A stretch of DNA of 64,000 nt. Source: Verrucomicrobiaceae bacterium (GTDB lineage Bacteria > Verrucomicrobiota > Verrucomicrobiia > Verrucomicrobiales > Verrucomicrobiaceae). Positions 54,881 to 62,558 of the stretch are shown here, piece after piece. The notes under the pieces were generated by a model. It saw nothing but the letters and a program-made list of their open reading frames with translations. It was not told the origin of the DNA and did no database searches. The position numbers were made by a program, and so were the translations under genes. The stretch covers positions 124,001 through 188,000 of the forward strand of contig JAIBCL010000011.1 in the NCBI GenBank assembly GCA_019694165.1. The letters are read 5' to 3'. The number at the start of each line of letters is the position of its first letter. Position 1 is the stretch's first letter.

Positions 54881-57421
54881 TCACTTCAGCTTCAGCAACT
54901 CCGGCTCGGTCCATGCGTCCTGACGGTCTTTGATGGCGGCGCGGATTTTCGCGACGGCTTCCGTTTCGATGGGTGACGCGGTGTGGCCCCACTCGCGGCG
55001 GAGGTAGGTGAAGATGGCGGCGAGTTGTTCATCGCCGAGCACGCCCCAGGGTGGCATGTCGAGGCCATACCTGGTTTTGCCGACGGTAAGCGGACCGCGC
55101 ACGCCGTTGATCGCGATGCGTGCGAGGCGTTCGACAGAGCCGTTCACCCACTCGGAATCCACCAGCGGCGGTGCCTGGCCTTCGAGGCCGAGTCCATGCG
55201 TCTGATGGCACGCGGCGCAGGTGCCGGTGAAGAGCAGCTTGCCCATCTCGAACTGCTTCTGCTGCGCAGCAGTGAGCGGCTCGACGGTGGTTTCGACAGC
55301 ACCCGGTTTCCCCGGCCACACGAAGAGCGGCATCGCTTTATCGAGGGTCCGCTTCAGTGAGGAACTCGTGGTCTGTTGCAGCTTCGCGAGTGCAGCGGGT
55401 TCGGTGGCGAGTTTCATCGGACGACGATCTGTGACGACGGGCGTGCTGGTGAAGCCATTGATGAGGACGCCTTGTCGCTGGACCGGTAGCGCTGCGATAG
55501 CGTTGAGCAATCGCTCGATGCGCACAGCATTCCGTTGAGCGAGGACGCAGCCAGCGAGAGCGCCGAGCAATCCATCATCGACCGTGTCTGCGGGTGCGGC
55601 GAGCAAGGACTCGATCAATTCGAGTTCGCGTCCACCGACTCCGGTCAGCACGGCATCGCGAAGGAACACATGTTTCGGCGCGCGTCGGCACAGCAGCGCC
55701 ATCGCTTTGTCAGCGGCGGAATCGCGCGCTTCGCCGAGAGACAAGGCGAGCTGCAACTGCACTTCCGGTGACGACTCCGTGCCCGCGAGCGCGATCCACT
55801 TCGGCAGCACGTCGGAGCGATCTTTGCCACTGAGCAACGTCTCACCAACACGCAGCGCAGTGGCACGCACGCGAGGATCCGCGTCATCGAGCGAGCGCGT
55901 AGCGACCTTTGATGTCAGGCGTTGCAAGCCATCGAGCGTGCAGAGCGCATGCATCCGGCCCATCGGTTCTTTGCTTTCCGCAGCCAGCGTTTCGAGCGCA
56001 GGCACGACGGACACATCGCCGCGCTCGACCAGCAATCGCTGCGCGGTCTCGCGCCACCACGCATTGCGATGCGCGAGATGCGCCACCCATTGCGCGGGCG
56101 TTTCCTTCGACATCTGTGGTGATGCTGGGCGCGTGGCTTTCTCCGGCACCACGCGCCAGATGCGGCCCTTACCGATGGGTGTGTCGAGGCCGCGTGCGCG
56201 CACTTGGTCTTCGAGGTATTTCGACACCGAGATGCGATGCTCGATGATGCCGTGATACATGTCGCAGACGTAGAGCGCGCCGTCAGGGCCAGTGGTGAGA
56301 TTTACGGGGCGAAAGCGTTCGTCGGTCGAGGCGATGAACTCGCTTTTGTCATAAGCCTCGTGCGCGGTGAGCGAGCCATCGACCGACGTGACGATGTTGC
56401 GTTTGATCAGATTGCCCGCTGGCTCGCACACGAAGGCATTGCCGACAAACTCCGCTGGAAACAAATCGCCGCGATAAATCCAAGGCGCGCACGCAGCGGT
56501 GAACTCCTTCAATTTGTAGTCGCGCAGCATCTCGGCCACGTAGCCGCGATTGATGCCAGGAGTCACACGCGCAGGCCACACCGACTGATCACGCGCGACA
56601 CTCACGCCGCGACCGCGAGGCCGCGGGTAGTTCGGATTGCGACCGAGGTATTGCGATGGGATGATCTGCGCGTTGAGCTGCGAGCTGTTCGAGTTGTTGA
56701 AGAGATGGCCCCAGTCGTCGTGGCTGAGTCCATACTCACCGAGCGAGGTGGTCATGCCGCGCTCCCAGGCGCCATTTCGCCAGCGGAACTTCGCGGTGTA
56801 GTGGCCGATATGAATCCAGTTGTCGTAGCCCCAGATGGGACTGTTCGGTTTGTTCTCCGGCTCGGTGAGGGCGAGGTTGTTGATATCAATCATGTAGCCG
56901 AAGTCCTTCGCGATGGAGGTCTTCTCATCCGCACGTCCATCGCCATCGGTGTCGCGGCAGAACCACAGATTCGGCGGCTCGCCCACGAGCACGCCATCAC
57001 GCACCAGCATGATCGCGCGCGGCATCACGAGCTTGTCGAGAAAGACCGTGCTCTTGTCCATGCGACCGTCGCCATCGGTGTCCTCCAGCACCGACACACG
57101 ACCGATGGGATTGTCCTCGCCCTTGCCTTCGAGATTCGGCATGAAGGCCCGCATCTCCACCACCCAAAGCCGCCCATCCGGATCAAACTGCACCGCCACC
57201 GGCCGCTCCACCATCGGCTCGCTCGCGACCAGCTCAACGCGAATGCCCGGTGCGAGGTGAAACGACTTGAGTTCATCCTCCGGCGAAAGCGCCGGCGACG
57301 GCGGAATCACTTCCTGCGGAATGATCTGCACCTGCGGCCGGTTGTAAGCACCGGGTGGCACCGCTGCGAATACAGAGGCGCAGACAGAGACGATCGAGAG
57401 AGAGGTGATGAGTTTGAACAT
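54881..57421 (-). CDS. PVC-type membrane-bound-dehydrogenase-like protein with HEAT repeats and c-type haem domain
   Basis: An 846-residue exported protein; the start at 57421 gives the signal peptide MFKLITSLSIVSVCASVFAA. The first 450 residues are a beta-propeller dehydrogenase-like domain (FDPDGRLWVVEMRAFMP, VLEDTDGDGRMDKSTVFLD, TTGPDGALYVCDMYHGIIEH). About 480-700 is a HEAT-like helical region, and the C-terminus is a cytochrome c domain with CAACH (haem-binding CxxCH) in FTGTCAACHQTHGLGLEGQA and a likely Met ligand in GLDMPPWG. Family: verrucomicrobial/planctomycete haem-binding proteins of the periplasm that oxidise sugars or related substrates. It runs convergent to the Roc-COR gene. 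Confidence 0.92.
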   Translation of the reverse strand: MFKLITSLSIVSVCASVFAAVPPGAYNRPQVQIIPQEVIPPSPALSPEDELKSFHLAPGIRVELVASEPMVERPVAVQFDPDGRLWVVEMRAFMPNLEGKGEDNPIGRVSVLEDTDGDGRMDKSTVFLDKLVMPRAIMLVRDGVLVGEPPNLWFCRDTDGDGRADEKTSIAKDFGYMIDINNLALTEPENKPNSPIWGYDNWIHIGHYTAKFRWRNGAWERGMTTSLGEYGLSHDDWGHLFNNSNSSQLNAQIIPSQYLGRNPNYPRPRGRGVSVARDQSVWPARVTPGINRGYVAEMLRDYKLKEFTAACAPWIYRGDLFPAEFVGNAFVCEPAGNLIKRNIVTSVDGSLTAHEAYDKSEFIASTDERFRPVNLTTGPDGALYVCDMYHGIIEHRISVSKYLEDQVRARGLDTPIGKGRIWRVVPEKATRPASPQMSKETPAQWVAHLAHRNAWWRETAQRLLVERGDVSVVPALETLAAESKEPMGRMHALCTLDGLQRLTSKVATRSLDDADPRVRATALRVGETLLSGKDRSDVLPKWIALAGTESSPEVQLQLALSLGEARDSAADKAMALLCRRAPKHVFLRDAVLTGVGGRELELIESLLAAPADTVDDGLLGALAGCVLAQRNAVRIERLLNAIAALPVQRQGVLINGFTSTPVVTDRRPMKLATEPAALAKLQQTTSSSLKRTLDKAMPLFVWPGKPGAVETTVEPLTAAQQKQFEMGKLLFTGTCAACHQTHGLGLEGQAPPLVDSEWVNGSVERLARIAINGVRGPLTVGKTRYGLDMPPWGVLGDEQLAAIFTYLRREWGHTASPIETEAVAKIRAAIKDRQDAWTEPELLKLK

Positions 57422-57576
57422 GGAAAACAAATCACGCGCTTTGATGCGGGTCTTTGTCAGGGATTCGCGCATGAGGCGGCCGATGGGGCTGGCAGTTGAC
57501 TGCGCCTCGCGAGGCTTTTCGAGCTGTTTCGATGCGAGCGGCTTCACCAGACTCACCGCTTCAAATTCTCTCCACC

Positions 57577-57690
57577 ATGAACACCCGCCGTCAGTTTCTC
57601 ACCACCAGTCTCGGCGCGCCCACACTTTTGAGGTGTTGTTGCCGGAGCCCGCGACCGCTGGCCCTAACCCAATTGCCGTCGCGCCGGTGA
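57577..57690 (+). pseudogene. Tat-signal remnant of a lost exported protein
   Basis: A 37-codon frame reads MNTRRQFLTTSLGAPTLL then RCCCRSPRPLALTQ before a stop. MNTRRQFLTTSL is a typical twin-arginine start of PVC exported proteins (DUF1501, oxidoreductases). The rest of the gene is absent in all frames, so this is a 5' stub of a deleted gene. Confidence 0.5.
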
Positions 57691-57922
57691 GACAGCCCGG
57701 ATGCTGCCGCGGCCATGTCGTGGCCTTGCGTGCAACGCTGGCGGGTTGGACGTGGGCTGGATCGCCGTTGAGGAAATCTGTGAGTTCATCCTCAAGCTCG
57801 TGAGCGGTGGCGGCGGCGGTGTCTCTGAAGTCGTGCATCATCACCAGGCCACCCGCCGTGGATGTCCTTCACGCCCACCGCACTGTCATTGTACAAGAAG
57901 TCATCGAGCACCGGCAGCGGCC
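57691..57922. other. Decayed region with fragmentary frames
   Basis: Between the two remnants no intact gene is seen. On the minus strand two successive frames look protein-like: DDFLYNDSAVGVKDIHGG (about 57895-57845), then MMHDFRDTAAATAHELEDEL and on (about 57840-57760). This suggests a gene broken by a frameshift. The identity is not recognised. Confidence 0.35.
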
Positions 57923-58222
57923 AGCTTCGTGCCCGATGATCTAGACCACGACGGCTACAATGAGCTGCTGGAACTCGCGCTCGGCCTCAGCCCCGTCCCA
58001 CCCAGCGCCGGCGGCCTGCCGTCCGTAAACGTCAAGGGCGGCCATCTCACCGTGACGATCACCAAGATACCGGGCGTCACTTATGAAGTGCAAAGCAAAG
58101 GCACCCTGCTGCCCGCCCAGGCGGATGCCTTCAACGCCGCGAGCACGACGGTGCGGGACAATTTTCTCATCACCGCCGCGCCAGGCCGCTTCGTGCGCGT
58201 GAAGGTCACGGCCGCGCCATAA
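57923..58222 (+). pseudogene. C-terminal remnant of a verrucomicrobial secreted protein
   Basis: The frame from 57923 to the TAA at 58220-58222 encodes PDDLDHDGYNELLELALGLS, then VNVKGGHLTVTITKIPGVTY and TAAPGRFVRVKVTAAP. DxDxDGxNxLLExALGL followed by a beta-sandwich end is the tail of large secreted proteins in this lineage; the 38312-41485 protein has a related tail. There is no start codon or signal peptide, so it is the 3' part of a lost gene. With the Tat remnant upstream it may mark the ends of one deleted gene or of two. Confidence 0.55.
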
Positions 58223-58240
58223 CCTCCGGTTTGCGTTCGG

Positions 58241-59470
58241 TCACTTCTTCTCGTCCAGCCCAAACGCCGTATGCACGGCACGGGCGGCCTTCTCGATCTC
58301 GGCTTCGTCAACGGTGACGGCGACCTTGATCTCGGAGGTGGAGATCATCTGGATGTTGATGCCCGCAACGGAAAGCGCACCGAACATCTTGGCCGCGACG
58401 CCGCTGTGGCTGCGCATTCCGATGCCGACGACGCTTAACTTCGCCACGCCCTTGTGAGTGCGCAGGGCCACCTTCTCACCAAGCTTTGGCACCACGGCGG
58501 TCAGCGCCTTCTCGGCCTTCGGCAGGTCGGCGCCACTGAGCGTGAAGGAGATGTCAGTCAGCCCGTCGGTGGACACGTTTTGCACGATCATGTCCACCAT
58601 GATGTTCGCATCCGAAATGGCGCCGAAGATGGCGGCGGAGACGCCGGGGCGGTCGGGCACGTCGTCGATGGTGACCTTTGCCTGATTGCGCTCGATGCTC
58701 ACGCCGCGGACGACGACGGATTCCATGCCTTTGTTCTCTTCTTTCACAAGCGTGCCTGGGTTGTTGTTCATGCTGTTGCGCACCTCAAATCGGACTCCGA
58801 ACTTTTTCGCGAATTCGACAGACCGGCTCTGCATCACCTTCGAGCCGCTGCTGGCCATTTCGAGCATTTCGTCGTAGCTGATCTCCTCGATCTTCGTGGC
58901 CGTGGGGACGACGCGTGGATCGCAGGTATAGACGCCGTCCACGTCGGTATAGATCTGGCAAAGGTCCGCCTTGATCGCCGCAGCCATCGCGATGGCCGTG
59001 AGGTCGGAGCCGCCGCGCCCGAGGGTGGTGATGCGTCCGTCCGCCGTCTGGCCCTGAAAGCCCGCGAGCATGACGATGTTTCCCTCATTGAGCATCTGCT
59101 GCACGGCTTTTGGCGTGATGTTCACGATGCGTGCCTTGGTATGGACCGTGTCGGTGGCGATGCCCGCCTGTGCCCCGGTAAGCGAGACGGCCTTGCCGCC
59201 GAGGTCGTTGATGGCCATCGCCGTGAGCGCGATGGTCGTCTGCTCACCGGTGGCCAGCAGCACGTCCATCTCACGCTCGGCGGGGTCGTGGTCGGGGGAG
59301 ACTTCCTTCGCCAGCTTGATGAGTCCATCCGTGACGCCGGACATGGCTGAGACGACCGCGACGACGCGGTTCCCCGCACGCTGAGTTTCGAGGATGCGCC
59401 GCGCACAATTGCGAATGCGCTCCGGTGTCCCCACCGAAGTGCCGCCATATTTCTGAACGATCAATGCCAT
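58241..59470 (-). CDS. lysC: Aspartate kinase
   Basis: A 409-residue aspartokinase: first step of the Lys/Met/Thr and diaminopimelate pathway, phosphorylating aspartate. The N-terminus MALIVQKYGGTSVGTPERI is diagnostic, followed by LLATGEQTTIALTAMAI, LGRGGSDLTAIAMAA and IYTDVDGVYTCDPR. Two C-terminal ACT domains (KVTIDDVPDRPGVSAAIFGA and KLSVVGIGMRSHSGVAAKMF) make it the single-chain, feedback-regulated type. Length matches the LysC alpha type. It is unrelated to its neighbours and probably monocistronic. Confidence 0.96.
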   Translation of the reverse strand: MALIVQKYGGTSVGTPERIRNCARRILETQRAGNRVVAVVSAMSGVTDGLIKLAKEVSPDHDPAEREMDVLLATGEQTTIALTAMAINDLGGKAVSLTGAQAGIATDTVHTKARIVNITPKAVQQMLNEGNIVMLAGFQGQTADGRITTLGRGGSDLTAIAMAAAIKADLCQIYTDVDGVYTCDPRVVPTATKIEEISYDEMLEMASSGSKVMQSRSVEFAKKFGVRFEVRNSMNNNPGTLVKEENKGMESVVVRGVSIERNQAKVTIDDVPDRPGVSAAIFGAISDANIMVDMIVQNVSTDGLTDISFTLSGADLPKAEKALTAVVPKLGEKVALRTHKGVAKLSVVGIGMRSHSGVAAKMFGALSVAGINIQMISTSEIKVAVTVDEAEIEKAARAVHTAFGLDEKK

Positions 59471-59784
59471 GCCGGGAAAAGGGCGGCCAGTCTTGCAAGA
59501 GTGCCGTCACTTGCAAGGCGCAAATCCCCTTCTGTCGCGGAATACCCAGGGCTTGCGCATGAATTTCTTCTGAGTGAATTCCCGCGGATTCAGGGCGACC
59601 ACGGATTGGACTTCTTCTGAACCCATTTGTGGAATCCTGAATCTTGTATGACGAGGAGTCCTGATTCCTGGCGGATAGTGATAGAAGCTGCGGGGCAAAT
59701 CATAGATTTGACGCTTTCGCTCCCGGATCATGCGTAAGCCCTGCGGAATACCGGTGCTCTCGTGGCGGTCATCGCGGGCGTAAA
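59471..59784. other. Intergenic region with heptamer tract
   Basis: These 314 bases separate aspartate kinase from the NagA-like gene (both minus strand). The one clear structure is a heptamer-periodic stretch at 59632-59666. An open frame on the minus strand (59507-59731) encodes a peptide with no conserved feature and is not called. No tRNA or terminator seen. Confidence 0.5.
59632..59666. repeat. Heptamer tract with inverted partner
   Basis: Units GAATCCT, GAATCTT, GTATGAC, GAGGAGT and CCTGATT. The 8-mer CCTGAATC at 59636-59643 is the reverse complement of GATTCAGG at 59587-59594, 40 bases upstream, so a hairpin is possible. Confidence 0.55.
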
Positions 59785-60693
59785 CTACACCCGCACGGCC
59801 TTGCGCGGGTTCTCGTCGAGCACGCGAGCGAGGTCGGCCTTGCTCAGACCCAGCTCCTGCTGCCCGTTGCTCATGATGCGCGGGATGGTCACCGTGCTGC
59901 CTACGAAGTGGGAGCCGTCCGGCGAGCGCGCCACGAGGTCATCCCCGATGAGGATGTCCCAGCCGGCCAGGGTATAGCGCCCGGGTCCCAGCCGCGCCGC
60001 GGAGATGGCGTCGGTGACGAAGATGGTGCGCTCCAGACCGGCGCAGCGCAGATAGTTCCTCAGCGCGAAGAAGTCGATGTGCACGCCGTCGGGGATGAAG
60101 CAGAGCCAGAGCCTGTCCCGCAGCGCGAGAGCGCGCTGGATGATATTGTCGTGGCGGTGCATCTGCATGGGGCAGCCATTGCCGACGTGCGTGAACATGC
60201 CCAGGCCGTGGCCGATGGCCGCCTCGAGCTGCGCGAGGCTGGCATTGCAATGGCCTGCGGACACGGTGATGCCGTCGCCCGCAAGAAACTCCGTAACATG
60301 AAAATGCTCGTCACACTCCGGGGCGAGCGTGACGATCCGCGTCAGCCCCCCCGCCGCATCGAGCAGGCGCTTGGCATCCTCGAGATTCGCGGGCTTCACC
60401 GCTCCCGGCGGATGCGCGCCGACGTAGCCTTTCTCGGGATTGATGAACGGCCCCTCGATGTGGATGCCGGCGATCACCGCCCTGGCCAGCGCGTCCTGCT
60501 CCCGCAGCTCCACCAGCCGCCTCATCCGCCGTTCGAGCGTCGGAACAGTGTCGGTGATGAAGGTGGCGAGGATCTGATCGCACCCGTCCTCCACAAGGCA
60601 CACGCACGCGTGGTGCAGCGCCTCTGCGGTGAGGTCGTCACGATTGAAGTCGGTGCCTGCGTAGCCATTGACCTGGATGTCGAGCGGTTTCAT
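59785..60693 (-). CDS. nagA: Short N-acetylglucosamine-6-phosphate deacetylase-like protein
   Basis: A 302-residue amidohydrolase of the NagA type, which removes acetate from GlcNAc-6-P. Motifs: DIQVNGYAGTDFN (near the start), IAGIHIEGPFINPEKGYVGA, VSAGHCNASLAQ (metal His), FTHVGNGCPMQMHRHDN, FIPDGVHIDF and FVTDAIS with the catalytic Asp. Classical NagA is about 380 residues and has about 50 residues of beta sandwich before DLQVNG; here the protein starts right at that motif (ATG 60693) and also ends early. It may still be functional as a minimal barrel. The YebC-family gene is 66 bp upstream, same strand. Confidence 0.88.
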   Translation of the reverse strand: MKPLDIQVNGYAGTDFNRDDLTAEALHHACVCLVEDGCDQILATFITDTVPTLERRMRRLVELREQDALARAVIAGIHIEGPFINPEKGYVGAHPPGAVKPANLEDAKRLLDAAGGLTRIVTLAPECDEHFHVTEFLAGDGITVSAGHCNASLAQLEAAIGHGLGMFTHVGNGCPMQMHRHDNIIQRALALRDRLWLCFIPDGVHIDFFALRNYLRCAGLERTIFVTDAISAARLGPGRYTLAGWDILIGDDLVARSPDGSHFVGSTVTIPRIMSNGQQELGLSKADLARVLDENPRKAVRV

Positions 60694-60759
60694 GCGCGCG
60701 CATTGTGAAACGACCCGCGCGCGTGGCAAGCGGATCGTCGTCTGTCGCGATCCGCCGGC

Positions 60760-61488
60760 TCACTTCAGCGCGGCGTGCACGCGATGCACGTCATCGTGCG
60801 CGTCCAGCTCCTGCAGGAAAGCCGTGACCTCCCCGCGCTGCACGTCGGTAAGTTCGGGATAGTTCTTCGCCCGGTAGCTCAGTTCCGATGTCGTCACCGT
60901 CCAGCCGGCGGCCTTCAGCGCCTTGGTGACCGCATCCAGATTCGACGCCTGGCAGAAAAATCTCGCGTGCGTGCCAGGCGCATTCTCGTCCTCGGCCTCC
61001 ATCAGCTCCGCATCATCGGCCTCCGCCTCCAGCGCGGCGATCTCGTGGTCGTGGTTCGCCATCGGATGACCGGCCTCGATCATGCCGCAGTGCTCGAACA
61101 TCCAGCCCACGCTGCCTTTGCCGCCGAGGGTGGCGGATGCATCACGGAAAATGACTTTGACCTCGGATGACGTGCGGTTGTTGTTGTCCGTCAGGCACTC
61201 GACGATCACTGGCACCTGGTGCGGCGCGAAGCCCTCGAACACCACGGTGTCATAGACCACCGCGTCCGATCCGGTGCCCGAGCCTTTCGCAATCGCGCGC
61301 TCGATGGTGTCCTTGGTGACCGACTGCTTCTTCGCGTTCGCCACCGCGGCGGCCAGGCGGGCGTTGAGATCGGGATTCGGTCCGCCAAGCTTCGCCGCGA
61401 CCTGGATTTCGCGCACCAGCTTCCCGGTTACGCGGCCCTTCTGATCGGCGGCGAGTTCCCGCCACTTCTGTTTCCACTGTGCGCCCAT
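60760..61488 (-). CDS. YebC/PmpR/TACO1-family protein
   Basis: A 242-residue member of the YebC/PmpR family (DNA-binding regulators and translation activators for polyproline stretches). It has the three-domain layout: helical N-domain (GKLVREIQVAAKLGGPNPDL), the centre KDTIERAIAKGSGTG with YDTVVFEGFAPHQVPVIVEC and LTDNNNRTSSEVKVIFRDA, and a ferredoxin-like C-part (FCQASNLDAVTKALKAAGW). The opening MGAQWKQKWRELAADQKGRV differs from the common AGHSKWANIKH start, placing it near the YeeN branch. It is followed 66 bp later by the NagA-like gene. Confidence 0.94.
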   Translation of the reverse strand: MGAQWKQKWRELAADQKGRVTGKLVREIQVAAKLGGPNPDLNARLAAAVANAKKQSVTKDTIERAIAKGSGTGSDAVVYDTVVFEGFAPHQVPVIVECLTDNNNRTSSEVKVIFRDASATLGGKGSVGWMFEHCGMIEAGHPMANHDHEIAALEAEADDAELMEAEDENAPGTHARFFCQASNLDAVTKALKAAGWTVTTSELSYRAKNYPELTDVQRGEVTAFLQELDAHDDVHRVHAALK

Positions 61489-61500
61489 TGTGAAGTCCGG

Positions 61501-62457
61501 TTACTTTGCCACGCCTGCCGCCGGCTTCGCACCACCCTTGGCGGGGGCCTTCTTCGGCGCGGGCGGCACGTAGGGCGGATTCGTCCACGCACCGGGCGTG
61601 ACCTGCTTGATGTTCGGCGGGATGTCGGCCTTTGCATCGCCGAGGGCCCACTTGATGCCGCCGACAAGGATTTCCTGGAAGGTCGGGTTCGTCCAGATGT
61701 CTTCGCGGTGCCCCATCGCGGTGTAGAAGACGCGGCCATTGCCTTCCTTGCGCGCCCAGGTGCTCGGATACGGCGGGCGGCCATACATGGAACCCTGCAT
61801 CGCAGGCGCATCGATCACCGTGAGCACATGCAGGTCGTCGCGGAAGTCCTTGAGCGAGTACCACTCTTCGTGGAAAGCGAATTCCTTGCCAGCGGCCTCG
61901 AAGCCCGGGAAGGCCGGATCGACCACCGTGTTCTTCGCCTCCTGCTGCGCACCGTGGATGATGAACTCGGAGCCGAGGCAGCGCACATAGTCGTCGGCCT
62001 TCTCGCCGTGGTTCAGGTAACGCTCGGGTCCTTTCTGCGATTCATTGTCGGTGTGGAAGGTGTCGCTCGCCGAGTGCGTGCCCACGAAGCCCTTGCCGCT
62101 GCGGATGTAGTCGAAGAGCGCCTGTTTTCCCTCCTTCGACATCGGCGGCTGGCCGTCAGTGCCCGGGCTGCACAGGTCGCCGGTGGTGTAGAAAAACACG
62201 GCGTCAAACTGCGCGAGGTAGTCCTTGCTGAACTTCGACCCGTCCTTCGAGAACTCGAACTCCCAACCATTCTTGCCGCCCAGCTCGAGGAGCACCTTCT
62301 CCGCGTGGCTCGGCTGCCCGTTCTTCCAGGAGATCACACTGTGCTCGAAGCCGCTGGACTTGGTGAAAAAGAGAATCTTGTGCTTCGCGGATGCGGAGGT
62401 GGCGGCGACACCGAACGCGGACGCAGCGACAAAGGAAAGGATGAATCGTGAGATCAT
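61501..62457 (-). CDS. ThuA-domain secreted protein
   Basis: A 318-residue exported protein. The start at 62457 gives the signal peptide MISRFILSFVAASAFGVAAT. The ThuA-like class-I-amidotransferase-fold domain has KHKILFFTKSSGFEHSVI, FDAVFFYTTGD, SGKGFVGTHSASDTFH, FHEEWYSLKDF and GRVFYTAMGHREDIW, then QEILVGGIKWALGD. ThuA proteins are abundant in Verrucomicrobiota and are linked to sugar (trehalose-type) use; the reaction is not established. A Pro/Ala/Lys-rich tail ends the protein. The stop lies 12 bp before the YebC-family gene start on the same strand. Confidence 0.93.
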   Translation of the reverse strand: MISRFILSFVAASAFGVAATSASAKHKILFFTKSSGFEHSVISWKNGQPSHAEKVLLELGGKNGWEFEFSKDGSKFSKDYLAQFDAVFFYTTGDLCSPGTDGQPPMSKEGKQALFDYIRSGKGFVGTHSASDTFHTDNESQKGPERYLNHGEKADDYVRCLGSEFIIHGAQQEAKNTVVDPAFPGFEAAGKEFAFHEEWYSLKDFRDDLHVLTVIDAPAMQGSMYGRPPYPSTWARKEGNGRVFYTAMGHREDIWTNPTFQEILVGGIKWALGDAKADIPPNIKQVTPGAWTNPPYVPPAPKKAPAKGGAKPAAGVAK

Positions 62458-62558
62458 GACCCCGGCATTAGAGCCGGTGGGCAGGGTGAGTTCAAGTGTG
62501 AACGACAAGCGCACACCACGGGCAAGGTGAACGGCCACGCCCAACCACCAACCGCCCG

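Noticed and set aside
59507-59731. 74-codon minus-strand frame between aspartate kinase and the NagA-like gene
   Set aside because: No conserved-looking segment, it overlaps the heptamer tract, and it has no ribosome binding site or operon context.
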